Source of the DNA: Planctomycetota bacterium | Lineage (GTDB): Bacteria > Planctomycetota > UBA1135 > GCA-002686595 | Assembly: GCA_021413885.1 (NCBI GenBank) | Contig: JAIOPM010000003.1 | Location: 55,391-119,390, forward strand | Direction of reading: 5' to 3' | Length of the DNA: 64,000 bases | Shown: positions 7,639 through 17,500 of the stretch, one piece after another | Position numbering within the stretch: the stretch's first letter is position 1 | Layout: every line of letters starts with the position of its first letter | Translations under genes and position numbers: made by a program | The notes under the pieces: model-generated | Seen by the model: only the letters and a program-made list of their open reading frames with translations | The model's database searches: none | Told to the model about the DNA's origin: nothing

Positions 7639-9597
7639 TCACGGGCAGATCACGAACGTCACGCCGTTCGTGAGGGAGATCGCGCCGGGCGACGGAATGT
7701 CGCGGTGTTGAGCTTGCGCCCACACTTGCTTGCCCGCGGTCAGCGCCGGGTCGGTGCCGCCGCAGATGCGCGCGTTGAAGTTCGTCGTCAGCACGCCGTT
7801 GCAGGTCGAGCCCGCACCGCCGGTGCCTTGGACGGCGAGACGCTTGATCGGCGACTTCACGCAGAGGTGTCCGCCGGAGAACGCCGCACCGAGCGGCCCG
7901 GTCGTGCCGTAGTACCACTGACCGTTCTTCTGACCGATCAGGTTGGAGGCCGTCAGGTTGAAGGCTTCGCTCGAGCAGTTGGCGACTTGCGGCGTGCCCG
8001 TGGTCGACAGCGCCGGCGTGCAGCCCTTGCTGTTGACCTTGGCGGTGCAATAGAAGCTCGGGCCCGCCACCGTCGGCGTGAAGCCGAAGGCGTACGAGGC
8101 CGTCCAACCGTCGATCCAGGTCTGACCGCAGGCCGGATCGAACGCGCCGCGGTACGACGCCGGCGTGAAGAAGCCGTCGTTCGGAGCGGCCGCGATGCTG
8201 GCGACCGCGTCGTTCGCCGGACGCGGATCGAGCGTGAGGACCTGAACCATCGTCTTGCCGCCCTTGACGACCGGCGCGCCGCGCGTGAGCGACACGATCG
8301 GCGAGGACGCGGCGGTCACGTTGTTGCGCGCGCCGGCGAAGACGCCGACCGTCGTCGCTTGCGTGTACGCGTTGCCGAAGAAGTTGTTGTAGAAGACGCT
8401 GTCGCTGATCTCCGCGAGGTTGCCGGAGGATTGCGCGGCGTAGTTGACGGCGTACGTGCCGGTGGTGAAGTCGTTCGGGAGCGCCGGAGCCGCGTTGTAC
8501 GCGGTGGCCCAAGTGTTCGCCCACGAGAGCGTGCCGCCGAAGCCGTAACCGTTGCCGCCGTCACCGTCGACGTTGTCGAACTTGACGAGCTCCTCACCGA
8601 GCTCCATGAACGTGCAGTTGCGGTATTGAACGCGCGCGTTGTCGCGCCACGCGGTGCCCTGGTCGCCGTCGATCGGCTGACCGATCACCGTGCAGTTGTA
8701 GATCGTCGCGGTGGTCACCGGCTGGTAGTCCGATTGCTCGGCGCCGTCGGTCTCGAAGCAGTTGTCGCCGACGCCCGAGCCTTGCGACGCGTTGACGCTG
8801 TAGCCTTGAACGATCAGGCCGAATTGCGCCTTGCCGCGCCAACCTTGGTCGACGTCGAAGCTGTCGTCGCCGACGTTCCAGATGCTGAAGTGCTTGAGGT
8901 TGACGGTGCCGCCCCAGATCTCGATGCCGTCGTCGACGTTGTTCATGATCTCGACGTAGTTGATGTCCGTCGCGCGGCCGAGGCCGCCGAGGGACAAACC
9001 GTTGAGCTCGTTGCCAAGGCCGACGACCTTGCCGCCGTAGCGCAGCGACAGGTAGCTGATCGAACCGCTGTCGTCGTCGTCATTGCCGCCGCCGTACTGG
9101 TCGGTGGTCGGGCCGGCGACCAGGCCTTCCATGTTGCCGACGTTCGCCGCGTTCGGAACCGACGTGTTGGTGCCGATCGCGTTCTCGGAGATGTACGCGT
9201 CGCCCATGATCGTGAGGTTGCCCCACTCGTTGGCGGCTTCGCGCCACGTGCCGGTCTTCGGGTCGCCGCCGACCCACGTCGCGACGTCGGCCTTCGACGT
9301 CATGATCACCGGCTTCGCGCTCGTGCCTTGCACGAAGATCTGCGCGCCGCGGCAAACCGCGAGGCTGCCGCCGATGTTGGTGTCGCTCGCGACCACCGTG
9401 CCGGCTTCGATCGTCAACGTCGCGCCGGGCAGGACGTAGATCTGTTGTTGGAGGTTGTAGGTGTTGTTCGCGGTCCACGTCGTCGACGTGGAGATGTTGC
9501 TCGTCACGAGCACGTCAGCCGCGCTGGCGACGCCGGTCAGGCCGGCGCCGATGATCATCGTCGGAAGAATGACTCTTCCATTCAGGACACTGCTCAC
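7639..9597 (-). CDS. Secreted parallel beta-helix repeat surface protein
   Basis: 652 aa from a GTG start. A signal peptide ends near GLTGVASA/ADV. The N-terminal third has the pattern seen in right-handed beta-helix surface proteins: LPGATLTIEAGTVV, AQIFVQGTSAKPVIMTSK, then many short Asn/Gly-turn strands (LRYGGKVVGLGNELNGLSL, IEIWGGTVNLKHFSIWNVG). The C-terminal half has scattered cysteines (CGQTW, CTAKVNSKGC, CSSE, CVKS, CNG, CGG) that could form disulfides, meaning an extracellular or periplasmic location. It is the last gene after the TPR-TonB-ExbD-ExbB-DUF3450-receptor series on the same strand, 152 bases downstream of the TPR gene. It is plausibly a surface accessory or substrate-capturing partner of the TonB receptor; that function is inferred only from position. 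Confidence 0.72.
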   Translation of the reverse strand: MSSVLNGRVILPTMIIGAGLTGVASAADVLVTSNISTSTTWTANNTYNLQQQIYVLPGATLTIEAGTVVASDTNIGGSLAVCRGAQIFVQGTSAKPVIMTSKADVATWVGGDPKTGTWREAANEWGNLTIMGDAYISENAIGTNTSVPNAANVGNMEGLVAGPTTDQYGGGNDDDDSGSISYLSLRYGGKVVGLGNELNGLSLGGLGRATDINYVEIMNNVDDGIEIWGGTVNLKHFSIWNVGDDSFDVDQGWRGKAQFGLIVQGYSVNASQGSGVGDNCFETDGAEQSDYQPVTTATIYNCTVIGQPIDGDQGTAWRDNARVQYRNCTFMELGEELVKFDNVDGDGGNGYGFGGTLSWANTWATAYNAAPALPNDFTTGTYAVNYAAQSSGNLAEISDSVFYNNFFGNAYTQATTVGVFAGARNNVTAASSPIVSLTRGAPVVKGGKTMVQVLTLDPRPANDAVASIAAAPNDGFFTPASYRGAFDPACGQTWIDGWTASYAFGFTPTVAGPSFYCTAKVNSKGCTPALSTTGTPQVANCSSEAFNLTASNLIGQKNGQWYYGTTGPLGAAFSGGHLCVKSPIKRLAVQGTGGAGSTCNGVLTTNFNARICGGTDPALTAGKQVWAQAQHRDIPSPGAISLTNGVTFVICP

Positions 9598-9749
9598 TGG
9601 ATCAAACCCTCATCAAGAAGACTTCGTCGTGCACGGAAGTCGGGGGAGCCGATCTCCTCCGTCTCGCTGTTTCCGTGTGGTGAGGAGTCTGGGGGGGCTT
9701 CGTTGAAGTCGCGTGAAGACCAGGAGGAGCCTTCGACAATCTCGAACGC

Positions 9750-11126
9750 TCAGCGCCGCGCTTTCGCGATGCGCTCGACTTGTTCGAGGTAGCGCGCGAT
9801 GTCGTCGCGAGGCCGCACCTCTTGCGCGCGGCGCAGGAACGGCAACGCGTCGGCGTAGCGGCCGAGCCCGACCAGGACCTGCGCGTGGCGGATCTTGGCG
9901 TTGACCTCGAAGGCCTCGAGGCCCTCGGCTCGTTCGTAGTAGAAGATCGCGCGATCGGGCTCGTTCTGCTTCGCCCAGTGTTGGCCGAGCAACAAGAGCG
10001 CTTCGCCGTCGAGCGGATCGAGTTTGACGATCTCCTCGAGGACGCTCGCCGTTTCGGCGGTGCCGCCGCCTTCCGCCATCGCGAGACGTGCTTCGAGTTT
10101 CAGCAACTTGCGGCGATCGCCTTCCTCGAGCTGCGCGCCGAGGACTTGCTGGACGTGCGCGGTCACTTCGCGCGCTTGGGGCAACGCGCCTTTCGCGGCG
10201 AGCAGCTCGGCGGCACGCAACGCTCGCGCGACCGGTTGCTTCACGTCCGCGTCGATCGCGCGGCGAACGGCGCGCGACGCGAGGTCCATCAGGCTCTCGC
10301 CGATGTAGATGTCGCCGAGCGTGTGCAGGCTGTCGGCGTTCGCCTTGCCGAGCAGGTCGAGCGCTTCGAGATTCTCCGCCGCCCGCAACGGCTGCTTCAT
10401 CCCGAGATACGTCTGCGCCTGCAGCAGCCAGAAGTCGGCCTTGTCGGGATAGCGCTGGATCAACACGTCGAGCAACGCGGCGGCGTCCTCGAACTTGTTC
10501 TGTTTGAAGACGCAGCGCGTCAGGCCGAGGCGCCATTCGGTGTTGTCCGGTTGGAGCAACAGCGCATTGCGGTACGCGACCTCGGCGGCCTGAAAATCGT
10601 CTTTCGACGCGTACGCGAAACCGAGCAGTCCGTACGAGTACGAATCGCCGCCGCCGAGCTCGATCATCTTCGTGAAGCCGCGAATCGCTTCGTCGAACTC
10701 GCCGTTGCGCGCGTGGATCAGGCCGACGTTGCGCCACGCACGACGGAAGCTCGGGAACTTCTCGACCGCGGTGCGGTAGCTCGCGAGCGCGGCCGGCAAC
10801 TTGTCCTGTTGGAAGCGAATGCCGCCCAGCGTGAAATCGAGGATCGCCGAGCAATCGGGCTTCATCGCCTTGATCAGCGTCGTTTCCGCGCCCGGCAGAT
10901 TCTCGGCCATCAACGGCCGGATCTTCTCGAGGATCTTCACCTCGTCGGGCGTGACGCGCGGTTCGATGTCGGCGTTGATGCCGTACGCTCCGATGAATTG
11001 CTTCTGGAACGTCGGATCGTTCCAGATCGCGTTCAGGTCGAGCTTGTCGCCCGCGCGGACGACACCCGCGAGCAACGCGACGCAAGTGAACGACAAGAGA
11101 CGCTTCGAGATTTCGATTTGCTGCAT
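9750..11126 (-). CDS. Periplasmic TPR protein of a TonB2-type operon
   Basis: 458 aa from ATG at 11126; a longer frame continues upstream but overlaps tonB, while this start gives a clean signal peptide (LLSFTCVALLAGVVRAG). About ten helical pairs with TPR spacing follow (LPAALASYRTAVEKFP, FDEAIRGFTKMIELG, FQAAEVAYRNALLLQP, YADALPFLRRAQEVRP). The gene begins 2 bases after the tonB stop, so it is in the same operon. In Vibrio- and Shewanella-type TonB2 loci a TPR protein is likewise the last gene after tonB. The role is probably scaffolding of the periplasmic energy-transduction complex; the exact function is not established. Confidence 0.82.
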   Translation of the reverse strand: MQQIEISKRLLSFTCVALLAGVVRAGDKLDLNAIWNDPTFQKQFIGAYGINADIEPRVTPDEVKILEKIRPLMAENLPGAETTLIKAMKPDCSAILDFTLGGIRFQQDKLPAALASYRTAVEKFPSFRRAWRNVGLIHARNGEFDEAIRGFTKMIELGGGDSYSYGLLGFAYASKDDFQAAEVAYRNALLLQPDNTEWRLGLTRCVFKQNKFEDAAALLDVLIQRYPDKADFWLLQAQTYLGMKQPLRAAENLEALDLLGKANADSLHTLGDIYIGESLMDLASRAVRRAIDADVKQPVARALRAAELLAAKGALPQAREVTAHVQQVLGAQLEEGDRRKLLKLEARLAMAEGGGTAETASVLEEIVKLDPLDGEALLLLGQHWAKQNEPDRAIFYYERAEGLEAFEVNAKIRHAQVLVGLGRYADALPFLRRAQEVRPRDDIARYLEQVERIAKARR

Positions 11127-11128
11127 GA

Positions 11129-11836
11129 CTAGCCCGCCGGGAAACGGATGGAGACGCGCATCTTGCTGGCGACGCGCTGTCCGGCTCTGAGGCCTGGTTC
11201 GAACTTCCACTTCTTGATCGCGCTGAGCGCCGGCGCTTCGAACGCGGTGTGCGACGACTTCTCGACGCGCGGGTTCTCGACTTTGCCCGCCGCGTCGACG
11301 ACGAAGATCAACGTGACGACGCCTTCGAGCTTCTTGCCGCGCATCTCGGTCGGATACGTCGGCGAGCCCTGGAAGATCGCGCGCGGCTTCTGATCGAGCT
11401 CGGCCAGGCTGAACGCCTCTTCCATCTTCTCGTCGAGCGTGCCCGCCTGCCCGGTGCCGCCGATTCGGCCGCCGGACGCGAAACTCAACGACTCCGCGAA
11501 ATCGCCGCCGCCGCCTTGGCCGCTCAACGCGGCCTCGATCGCGCTCAGGCTCGCCGCTTCGAGCGCCGGCGCGTCGTCGATCGACGGCGCCTCGAGGTTG
11601 CGCAGGATTTCGGCTGCGTCGGGCGGTTGCTCGGTCTCGGCTTGGAGTTCTTCCTCTGGCTCGGGCTTCTTCTCCTCGACCTTCTTCTGCTCCTCCTCGA
11701 CGTCGGTCAACAGCTCGACCGATTGCGTCGAACCGGCCGCCTTCTTCTCGTCCATGAAGAAGATGCCGCCGAAAAGCAGCACGACGGCGTGCAGGAAGAT
11801 CGCGGCGGCGATCCCGAGTCCCCACGCGAACTTCAT
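11129..11836 (-). CDS. tonB: TonB energy-transducing protein
   Basis: 235 aa. The N-terminal transmembrane anchor (GLGIAAAIFLHAVVLLFGGI) carries the conserved His within the helix (the TonB/TolA SHLS-like position, here FLHAVV). A Glu/Lys/Pro-rich periplasmic linker follows (EEEQKKVEEKKPEPEEE), then the TonB C-terminal domain from about 150: PRAIFQGSPTYPTEMRGKKLEG, GVVTLIFVVDAAGKV and ALSAIKKWKFEPG. It transmits proton-motive force from ExbB/ExbD to outer-membrane receptors. Its ATG overlaps the exbD stop by 4 bases (ATGA), a sign of translational coupling. The cognate receptor is most likely the one encoded at 14588-17623. Confidence 0.93.
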   Translation of the reverse strand: MKFAWGLGIAAAIFLHAVVLLFGGIFFMDEKKAAGSTQSVELLTDVEEEQKKVEEKKPEPEEELQAETEQPPDAAEILRNLEAPSIDDAPALEAASLSAIEAALSGQGGGGDFAESLSFASGGRIGGTGQAGTLDEKMEEAFSLAELDQKPRAIFQGSPTYPTEMRGKKLEGVVTLIFVVDAAGKVENPRVEKSSHTAFEAPALSAIKKWKFEPGLRAGQRVASKMRVSIRFPAG

Positions 11837-12252
11837 TTCTTGTCCGTGTTGATGCCGACCTTCGCGATCCCGACGCGGCGCACTTCGTCGAGCAGCGCGA
11901 CGACGTACTTGAAGTCCGCGGAGCCGTCGCTGTTCAGGATCACCTTCGGATCCTTCGACGACGCCTTGAGCGTCTGGAGCCGCATCGGCAATTGCGCGAG
12001 CGTGATCTTCTCCTTGTTCCAGAAGACGTCGCCCTTCTCGTTGACGCTGAGCGTCACCGCTTTGTCCAACTCCTGTTGATCGCCGAGCGACGCCGCGGTG
12101 CCCGCCGTCGGCAACGCGACGTTGACGCCTTGGTTCTTGCTCATCGAGAGCGAGACCATGATGAAGGTTGCGAGCAGGAAGAAGATGATGTCGATTAGCG
12201 GGATGATCTCGATCCGCGCTCGCTTGCGCCCGCCTCGCGATGAACCGTGCAT
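11833..12252 (-). CDS. exbD: ExbD/TolR biopolymer transport protein
   Basis: 139 aa starting at ATG 12252. One transmembrane helix (IPLIDIIFFLLATFIMVSL) contains the essential proton-carrying Asp21 of the PLIDIIFFLL motif. The periplasmic domain has the ExbD pattern VNVALPTA and ending VVALLDEVRRVGIAKVGI. It partners with the ExbB-family protein encoded immediately upstream (stop at 12264, 11 bases before this start) and with TonB, whose start overlaps this stop. It couples proton flow to TonB motion in the cytoplasmic membrane. Confidence 0.93.
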   Translation of the reverse strand: MHGSSRGGRKRARIEIIPLIDIIFFLLATFIMVSLSMSKNQGVNVALPTAGTAASLGDQQELDKAVTLSVNEKGDVFWNKEKITLAQLPMRLQTLKASSKDPKVILNSDGSADFKYVVALLDEVRRVGIAKVGINTDKK

Positions 12253-12263
12253 GGTGATGCCTC

Positions 12264-13715
12264 TCAGGAGTTGGCGAATTCGAGGTGCTTCGGACGAGCC
12301 GGCTCGCTCGTGTGGACCACGCTGGCCTGCGTCGGCGTCGGCCGCACCAGGAGCTCGAGTTGCGCCGAAGCCGAATCGATTTCGTGTTGCGCCTCGTCCA
12401 TCCGCGCGTTGAGGAAGTTGAACGGCAACAGCGCGGTGATCGCGATGCCGAGACCGAACGCAGTCGCGATCAACGCCTCGGCGATGCCGCCGGTGATCGC
12501 GCCGGGAGCACTGAGTTCGCCGCCGATCAACGAGAACGAGCCCATCATCCCCGTGACCGTGCCGAGCAAACCGAGCAACGGCGCGAGCGTGATCACCGTG
12601 TCGAGGACCGCGACGCCGCGGCTGAAGCGCTTCATCTCCTGCGCTTGCGCGTAGAGCAGCGCGTTCGGGAGCGATTGCTCCTTGTGCGTCAGCGCGTAAC
12701 TCAACGCTCGCACGACGTAGAACTGTGACGCGTTGCCGATGCGCAGCGCGCCTTCGATGTCGCCATCGGTGACTGCCGTGAAGAACGCGTTGAGCGCCTT
12801 CGGATCGCGCTTCATCCGCTCCCGCATCAAGAAAATGATCCGCTCGATCACGGTGCCGAGCGCGAGGATCGACGCGACGAGCAGCGGCCACATGATCGGC
12901 CCGCCCTTCTCGAAGATGTGGATGATGTTGGTCTTCTGCACCAACGCCTTGAGCGCGCCGCCGCGCGACGGATCGAGCGGCAGCAAGCCGTCGCCGCCGT
13001 CGAAGAGCGAGACGATGCCCGCTTGCAGTTCGCCTTCGAGCGGACGGATCAGCGGCTTGGTCGAGCCCGACTGCGGAACGACCAGGCCGGTCGCGCCGCC
13101 CGCGTCGCCGCGGAAGAGTGCGACGGGACCGACGATCGCGAATTGACCGCTCGCCACGCCGCCGGCCAAGTCGACGCCCAGGCCGGGGAAGCGCATGCCT
13201 CCGATCGCGTCGAAAAGACGTTCGATCGTCATCGTCACGAACGCGGTTTGGCGCTCGAACTTCTCTTGCAGCGAGAGCGCCGTGTTCTCGGTCGCTTGCT
13301 TGGCGGTCTCGATCGCCGCGCCGCAGCGTTGGAGTTCACTGACATTGATCTTCGAATCGAAGGTGCGCGCGTACTCGTCGAGGAAGTTGCCGAGGTACGA
13401 CAACTCGTCTTGCCGCACCTTCGTCTGCGCCTTGATCGTGCTGAGCTCGAGATTGCCCGCGTCGACGGAGCGCGTCACTGTTTCGCTCTCGCGCCGTAGG
13501 TCGGTGAGCTTCTCCTCGAGCGCGGTCAGCTCCTGCGCCAGCGGCAACTTCTCGTTCGCGATCTGCTCGCGCACGCGATTCAGTTCTTCGACGCTACCAG
13601 CGAGCTCCTGCTCGGCCGAGCGCGAGACCTGGGTGATCGTCTGATCCGCGGCCTGGCGGGCGGAACCGACGGCGGCGAGGACCGCGATGCACAGAAGCGT
13701 CTTGAGTGTCTTCAT
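12264..13715 (-). CDS. TtpC-like MotA/TolQ/ExbB proton channel with long periplasmic coiled-coil N-terminus
   Basis: 483 aa. Signal peptide to about residue 19, then a coiled-coil region (about 25-150, e.g. ELNRVREQIANEKLPLAQEL) and a globular periplasmic segment to about 265. The ExbB/TolQ channel follows with three helices: GGPIMWPLLVASILALG, VITLAPLLGLLGTVTGMMGS and ALIATAFGLGIAITALLPF. This architecture is that of TtpC of the Vibrio TonB2 system, known to be needed with ExbB2/ExbD2. Here no separate short ExbB follows; exbD comes next after 11 bases. Its ATG overlaps the DUF3450 stop by 4 bases (ATGA). Confidence 0.9.
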   Translation of the reverse strand: MKTLKTLLCIAVLAAVGSARQAADQTITQVSRSAEQELAGSVEELNRVREQIANEKLPLAQELTALEEKLTDLRRESETVTRSVDAGNLELSTIKAQTKVRQDELSYLGNFLDEYARTFDSKINVSELQRCGAAIETAKQATENTALSLQEKFERQTAFVTMTIERLFDAIGGMRFPGLGVDLAGGVASGQFAIVGPVALFRGDAGGATGLVVPQSGSTKPLIRPLEGELQAGIVSLFDGGDGLLPLDPSRGGALKALVQKTNIIHIFEKGGPIMWPLLVASILALGTVIERIIFLMRERMKRDPKALNAFFTAVTDGDIEGALRIGNASQFYVVRALSYALTHKEQSLPNALLYAQAQEMKRFSRGVAVLDTVITLAPLLGLLGTVTGMMGSFSLIGGELSAPGAITGGIAEALIATAFGLGIAITALLPFNFLNARMDEAQHEIDSASAQLELLVRPTPTQASVVHTSEPARPKHLEFANS

Positions 13716-14557
13716 TGGAGTTTCATCGGGAGCGGCACGAACGCCGGAGTCTGTTTGCCTTGAGCGATCTCGAGCGCCATCGACACGTCGTTCGCGAGAG
13801 TCTTCGAAGGCTCCCATTGCCAACCTTCGGGCGTCGGATGACCGACGCCGGCTTCGCCGCCCGCGCTGACGTAGTAGGCCTGCGCGAGTCCGACGTACAT
13901 CGCGCGCACTTCCGACGGCTTGCCGTTCGCGAGGTTGCGGACTTCGTAGCTGACGTTGAGCTCGTTGTTGGCTTTGTTGAGCTCGTTCAGGATCCCGATG
14001 ACGTTCTGGAAACGCTCGGCGGTGGTGGCGCGCGTCTTGGCGGGGTCTTCGGGAATGCGTTGGTGGAGCGGTTGGAGCTTGGTCTGGATCGGTTCGGGCA
14101 ACGACTTGAAGAGCCGTCGCACTTGATCCTCCATGCTCGTGACCGCGACGGTGAGTTGGTTGCCCGCGGACTGGAGCGTCGCGTCCTCGGCCAGCAACGC
14201 GTCGCGCTTCGCGTTGGTCTCGGTGACCGCCGTTCGAGCCTGGGCGATCTTGGTCTCGAGCCCGGCGATCTCTTGTTTCACGAGCTCGAGGCGACTCGTC
14301 AGGATCTCTCGGCCCTGTTGCCAGTCGTTGCGCTCCTTCGAGACGAGGCGTTGCGTCTCGATCCACTTGCCCATCACGAGGCGAGTTTCTTCGAGCGTCG
14401 CGGCGCCGGTCGGTTTCGTCTCGTCGCCGCCTTGACGCACGGAATTCGCCGCGAGCGTCACGACGAGCAACGCGCTCGCGAGCGCCAACGTCGGCCCGCG
14501 CCGTTTCGGGCGCTCGGGCGTTCGATCGATTCGAGGGTCGGTAGAGTGCGTTTGCAT
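13712..14557 (-). CDS. DUF3450 family periplasmic coiled-coil protein of TonB2-type operon
   Basis: 281 aa. A membrane helix or uncleaved signal lies near 22-40 (TLALASALLVVTLAANS). Next is a long coiled coil (SRLELVKQEIAGLETKI, onwards to about 150), then a conserved-looking globular part with SLPEPIQTKLQPLHQRIPED and YEVRNLANGKPSEVRAMYVGLAQAYYV. This matches DUF3450, the protein encoded first in TonB2/TtpC operons. ATG start at 14557, 30 bases downstream of the receptor stop; the 3' end overlaps the TtpC-like gene by 4 bases. Probably interacts with the coiled-coil part of the TtpC-like protein in the periplasm; function otherwise unknown. Confidence 0.85.
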   Translation of the reverse strand: MQTHSTDPRIDRTPERPKRRGPTLALASALLVVTLAANSVRQGGDETKPTGAATLEETRLVMGKWIETQRLVSKERNDWQQGREILTSRLELVKQEIAGLETKIAQARTAVTETNAKRDALLAEDATLQSAGNQLTVAVTSMEDQVRRLFKSLPEPIQTKLQPLHQRIPEDPAKTRATTAERFQNVIGILNELNKANNELNVSYEVRNLANGKPSEVRAMYVGLAQAYYVSAGGEAGVGHPTPEGWQWEPSKTLANDVSMALEIAQGKQTPAFVPLPMKLQ

Positions 14558-14587
14558 GGTTCGTATCTCCGTCGTGGATCGAGCGCG

Positions 14588-17500
14588 TCAGAACGAGAAC
14601 TCCGCGCTCAAACTGATCGAATAGTCGATGCCGCGCGTGAACGACGTCTTGCGCACGTCGTCGCCGATGAACTCGGAGCGATAGACCTCGTCGATGCTCG
14701 GATTCGTGAGGTTCTTCGCTTGGAATTGCAGCTTGAAGTACTTGCCGAGCTTCTGAGAGACGCTCAGGTTGAGCGTGCCGTACTCCTTCGCGTACAGGTT
14801 CGGCACGAAGTTCCCGAGCGCTTCGCCCGCGCCCGCGACCAACGTGTCGCCTTGCACCGTGTAGAAGAGACCGATCTGCGTACCCCAATCGGGCACGTCG
14901 TACGTCGCGAACAAGTTGTAGAGATGCTCGGGCGCATTGGTCATGTCGCGCGTCGGCATCGGCGCCTGGATGCCGGAAGCGGCGAGAGCGGCGGCTTCGC
15001 CCGAGGGCAGCGTCACTTCCGAGTCGATGAACGTGCCGTTGGCGCCGACCGACAAACCCTCGCACGCCTCCCAGAAGTGTCCGAGGTCCTGGCGCACTTC
15101 GAGCTCGTACCCGCTGAGCTCGCCCTTCGGATAATTGACCGGCGTCGTGAAGGGCTGGTCGGTCGGTCGCTGGACGTACTCGATCGCGTCCTCGAGGTGC
15201 TTGTCGAACCACGAGAGCGAAATCAGACCGCCTTCGTACGGCCTGAAGTCGACGCGCAAGTCGTAGTTTTGGAGCTCGCTCATCCGCAGGTCGGGATTGC
15301 CGATGAACACCGGACCGCCGAGGAACTCTTGTTGGAGGATCGGCGTCAGTTCTTTGAACGTCTGTCGTGCGACCGTTTGGCTATAGGCGCCGCGCAGCGT
15401 CACGCTCTCGACAGGTTCGTACACGAGCCCGATCGACGGCAGCACGTCGTCCTGCGCGAACGCGACGTCCGCATCGCCCGGTTGGAGCGAAACCGGCGCG
15501 GTCGCGTTCGGCGGGTACCACAGTGCGTCCTGCTCCGCGTCGTTGACGATGCCGATCTCGGTCGACTCGAAGCGCGCGCCGCCGATCACGCTGACCGACG
15601 TCGTCAGCGGTAGGTCGAGCATCCCGTACCACGCCGAGATCGTTTGAGCGCCTTGGTAGTCGACGTCGGCGAGTGACGCGATGATCGCGTGGCCGGGCTC
15701 GTCGGGAAACTCTTCACTCCACGAGTCGTCCCAACTTCCGCCGAAGCTCGATCCCGAGTCGCCGAAGTTGCTGAACGTGTCCTGGTTGAACTTTCGGTCG
15801 ACGTGATCGCGGAACACGCCTGCCTTCACGTAGCCGTCGGTGCCGCTCCACTGCTCGAACGGCAATTTCACGTTCACCGAGTACTGATCGCTGTCCTCGT
15901 CGATCGTCTTCCAGATGCGTTGGAAGTTGCCGAGGTTGAAGTTCGCGCCCGGCTTGTACGGGTAATACGTCGGCGCCGTGAACGACGGCGGAATGCCGAG
16001 CGGCGGAAAGCCCGGGTCGTAGTACGACGGGATCCACAACGAACCGAATTGACGCTTGTCCGGTTGGTCGAGAGCGGCGGAGCTGCGCGAGAGCACCCAC
16101 TCGAGTTCCGGCGCATGGAACGTGACGAAGTCCGCGATGCCGAAGTCGTCGATCGGGAGCTTGTTCTTCCCGCTGAGCTGCAACGTTCCCGTCGTGCGCT
16201 CGGTGTACTCGAGCGTCTCGGTCCGCAGATACGGCGCGGCGTTGACGTCGGTCTTGTTGTTGCCCGGGCCCTGCGGATTGTTCGGGTCGTAGCCGGGGAA
16301 GAAGTACTCCTTGCCGCGCGTGTCTTCGGCGAGTGTCGCGGTGTCTTCGGCGATGTGCGTGTAGAGATAGGTCAGGCTGAGCGAGTGGTTCTCGCTCTCG
16401 ATGCCGGCGGTGCCGAGCCCACCCCACTGCACCGACTGCTTGGCCTTCGTGATGTCGAACAGCGCCGTCTTGAAATCGCCGTCCGACGGAGTGCCTTGAT
16501 TGGTCTTCGGCGTCATCGGCGCGCCGGGATCGACGACCCAGTACGAGTCGTCGGTGCCGTTGTCGTAGAACGAGCTCTTGCGCTCGTAGAAGAAGCTCGC
16601 GAGCCCGCCGATCTTCAAACCGTCGTCGAGCTCGTGCTTGCCGCCCGCGGCGACCGACCACTTCTGATCGATCGGTGCGTCGCCGCGCGAAACACCGGCC
16701 GCGCCGTCCCACGTGCCGCCGAGCTGGTCGAACTGGATGTCGCGGCCGCCGTCGTCCTTGCCCCAGAAGCCGACGCCGCCGCCGTCGTACGTGAGGAAGT
16801 CGTTGCGACCGGAAGCCTGGGAGTTGTAGGTGTACTGACTCTTCAGCTGAAGAACGGTCTCGCTCGGAATGCCCTTGAGCTTGACGTTGACCGCGCCGCC
16901 CGAAGCGTCGCCTTGCTGATCGGGCGTGAACGTCTTCGAGACCTGGATGCTCTCGATCACCGCGGCGGGGAATTGATCGAGCTCGACCGCGCGTTTGTCC
17001 TCGTCGGCGCTCGGCAGTCGCACGCCGTTCATCTGCGAACTGACGTAGCGATCGGGCAACCCGCGAATTACTGCGGACTTGCCGTCCTGCACCGACGCGC
17101 CGGCGACCAAGCGCAGCGCACTGGCGGCGTCACCGGCTCCGGCGCGGCTCATCAGTTCGGATCCGATCGAGTCCATCAACGCGGGGCTCGCGAAGCGCAG
17201 CTTCAAGAGCGATAGCTCCGACCCCGCGCCGAGCGGCAACAGATCCTGGACGACGAACTCGTCCATCTCGGTGAACTCGCCCGCGAGCTCGGCGTCGACG
17301 TCGGTCAATTGCCCCGGCGCGACGATCACCTCCGCGCGCACTTGTCGGACGTAACCATCCTTCGAGACGACGAGCGTGTACTTGCCCGGCGCCACTTGGC
17401 CGAAGACGAAGTTGCCTTGATCGGTCGTCGTCGTCTTCGCGCCGGTCTCGACGATCAGGACCTGCGCTCCGGCGAGCGGGGTGTCGAAGTCCTTGTCGTG

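Noticed and set aside
12264..15212. 982-codon frame that could be read as one large ExbB fusion
   Set aside because: The part beyond 13715 overlaps the DUF3450 gene, which has its own clear coding sense; the ATGA overlap at 13712-13715 gives the real start.
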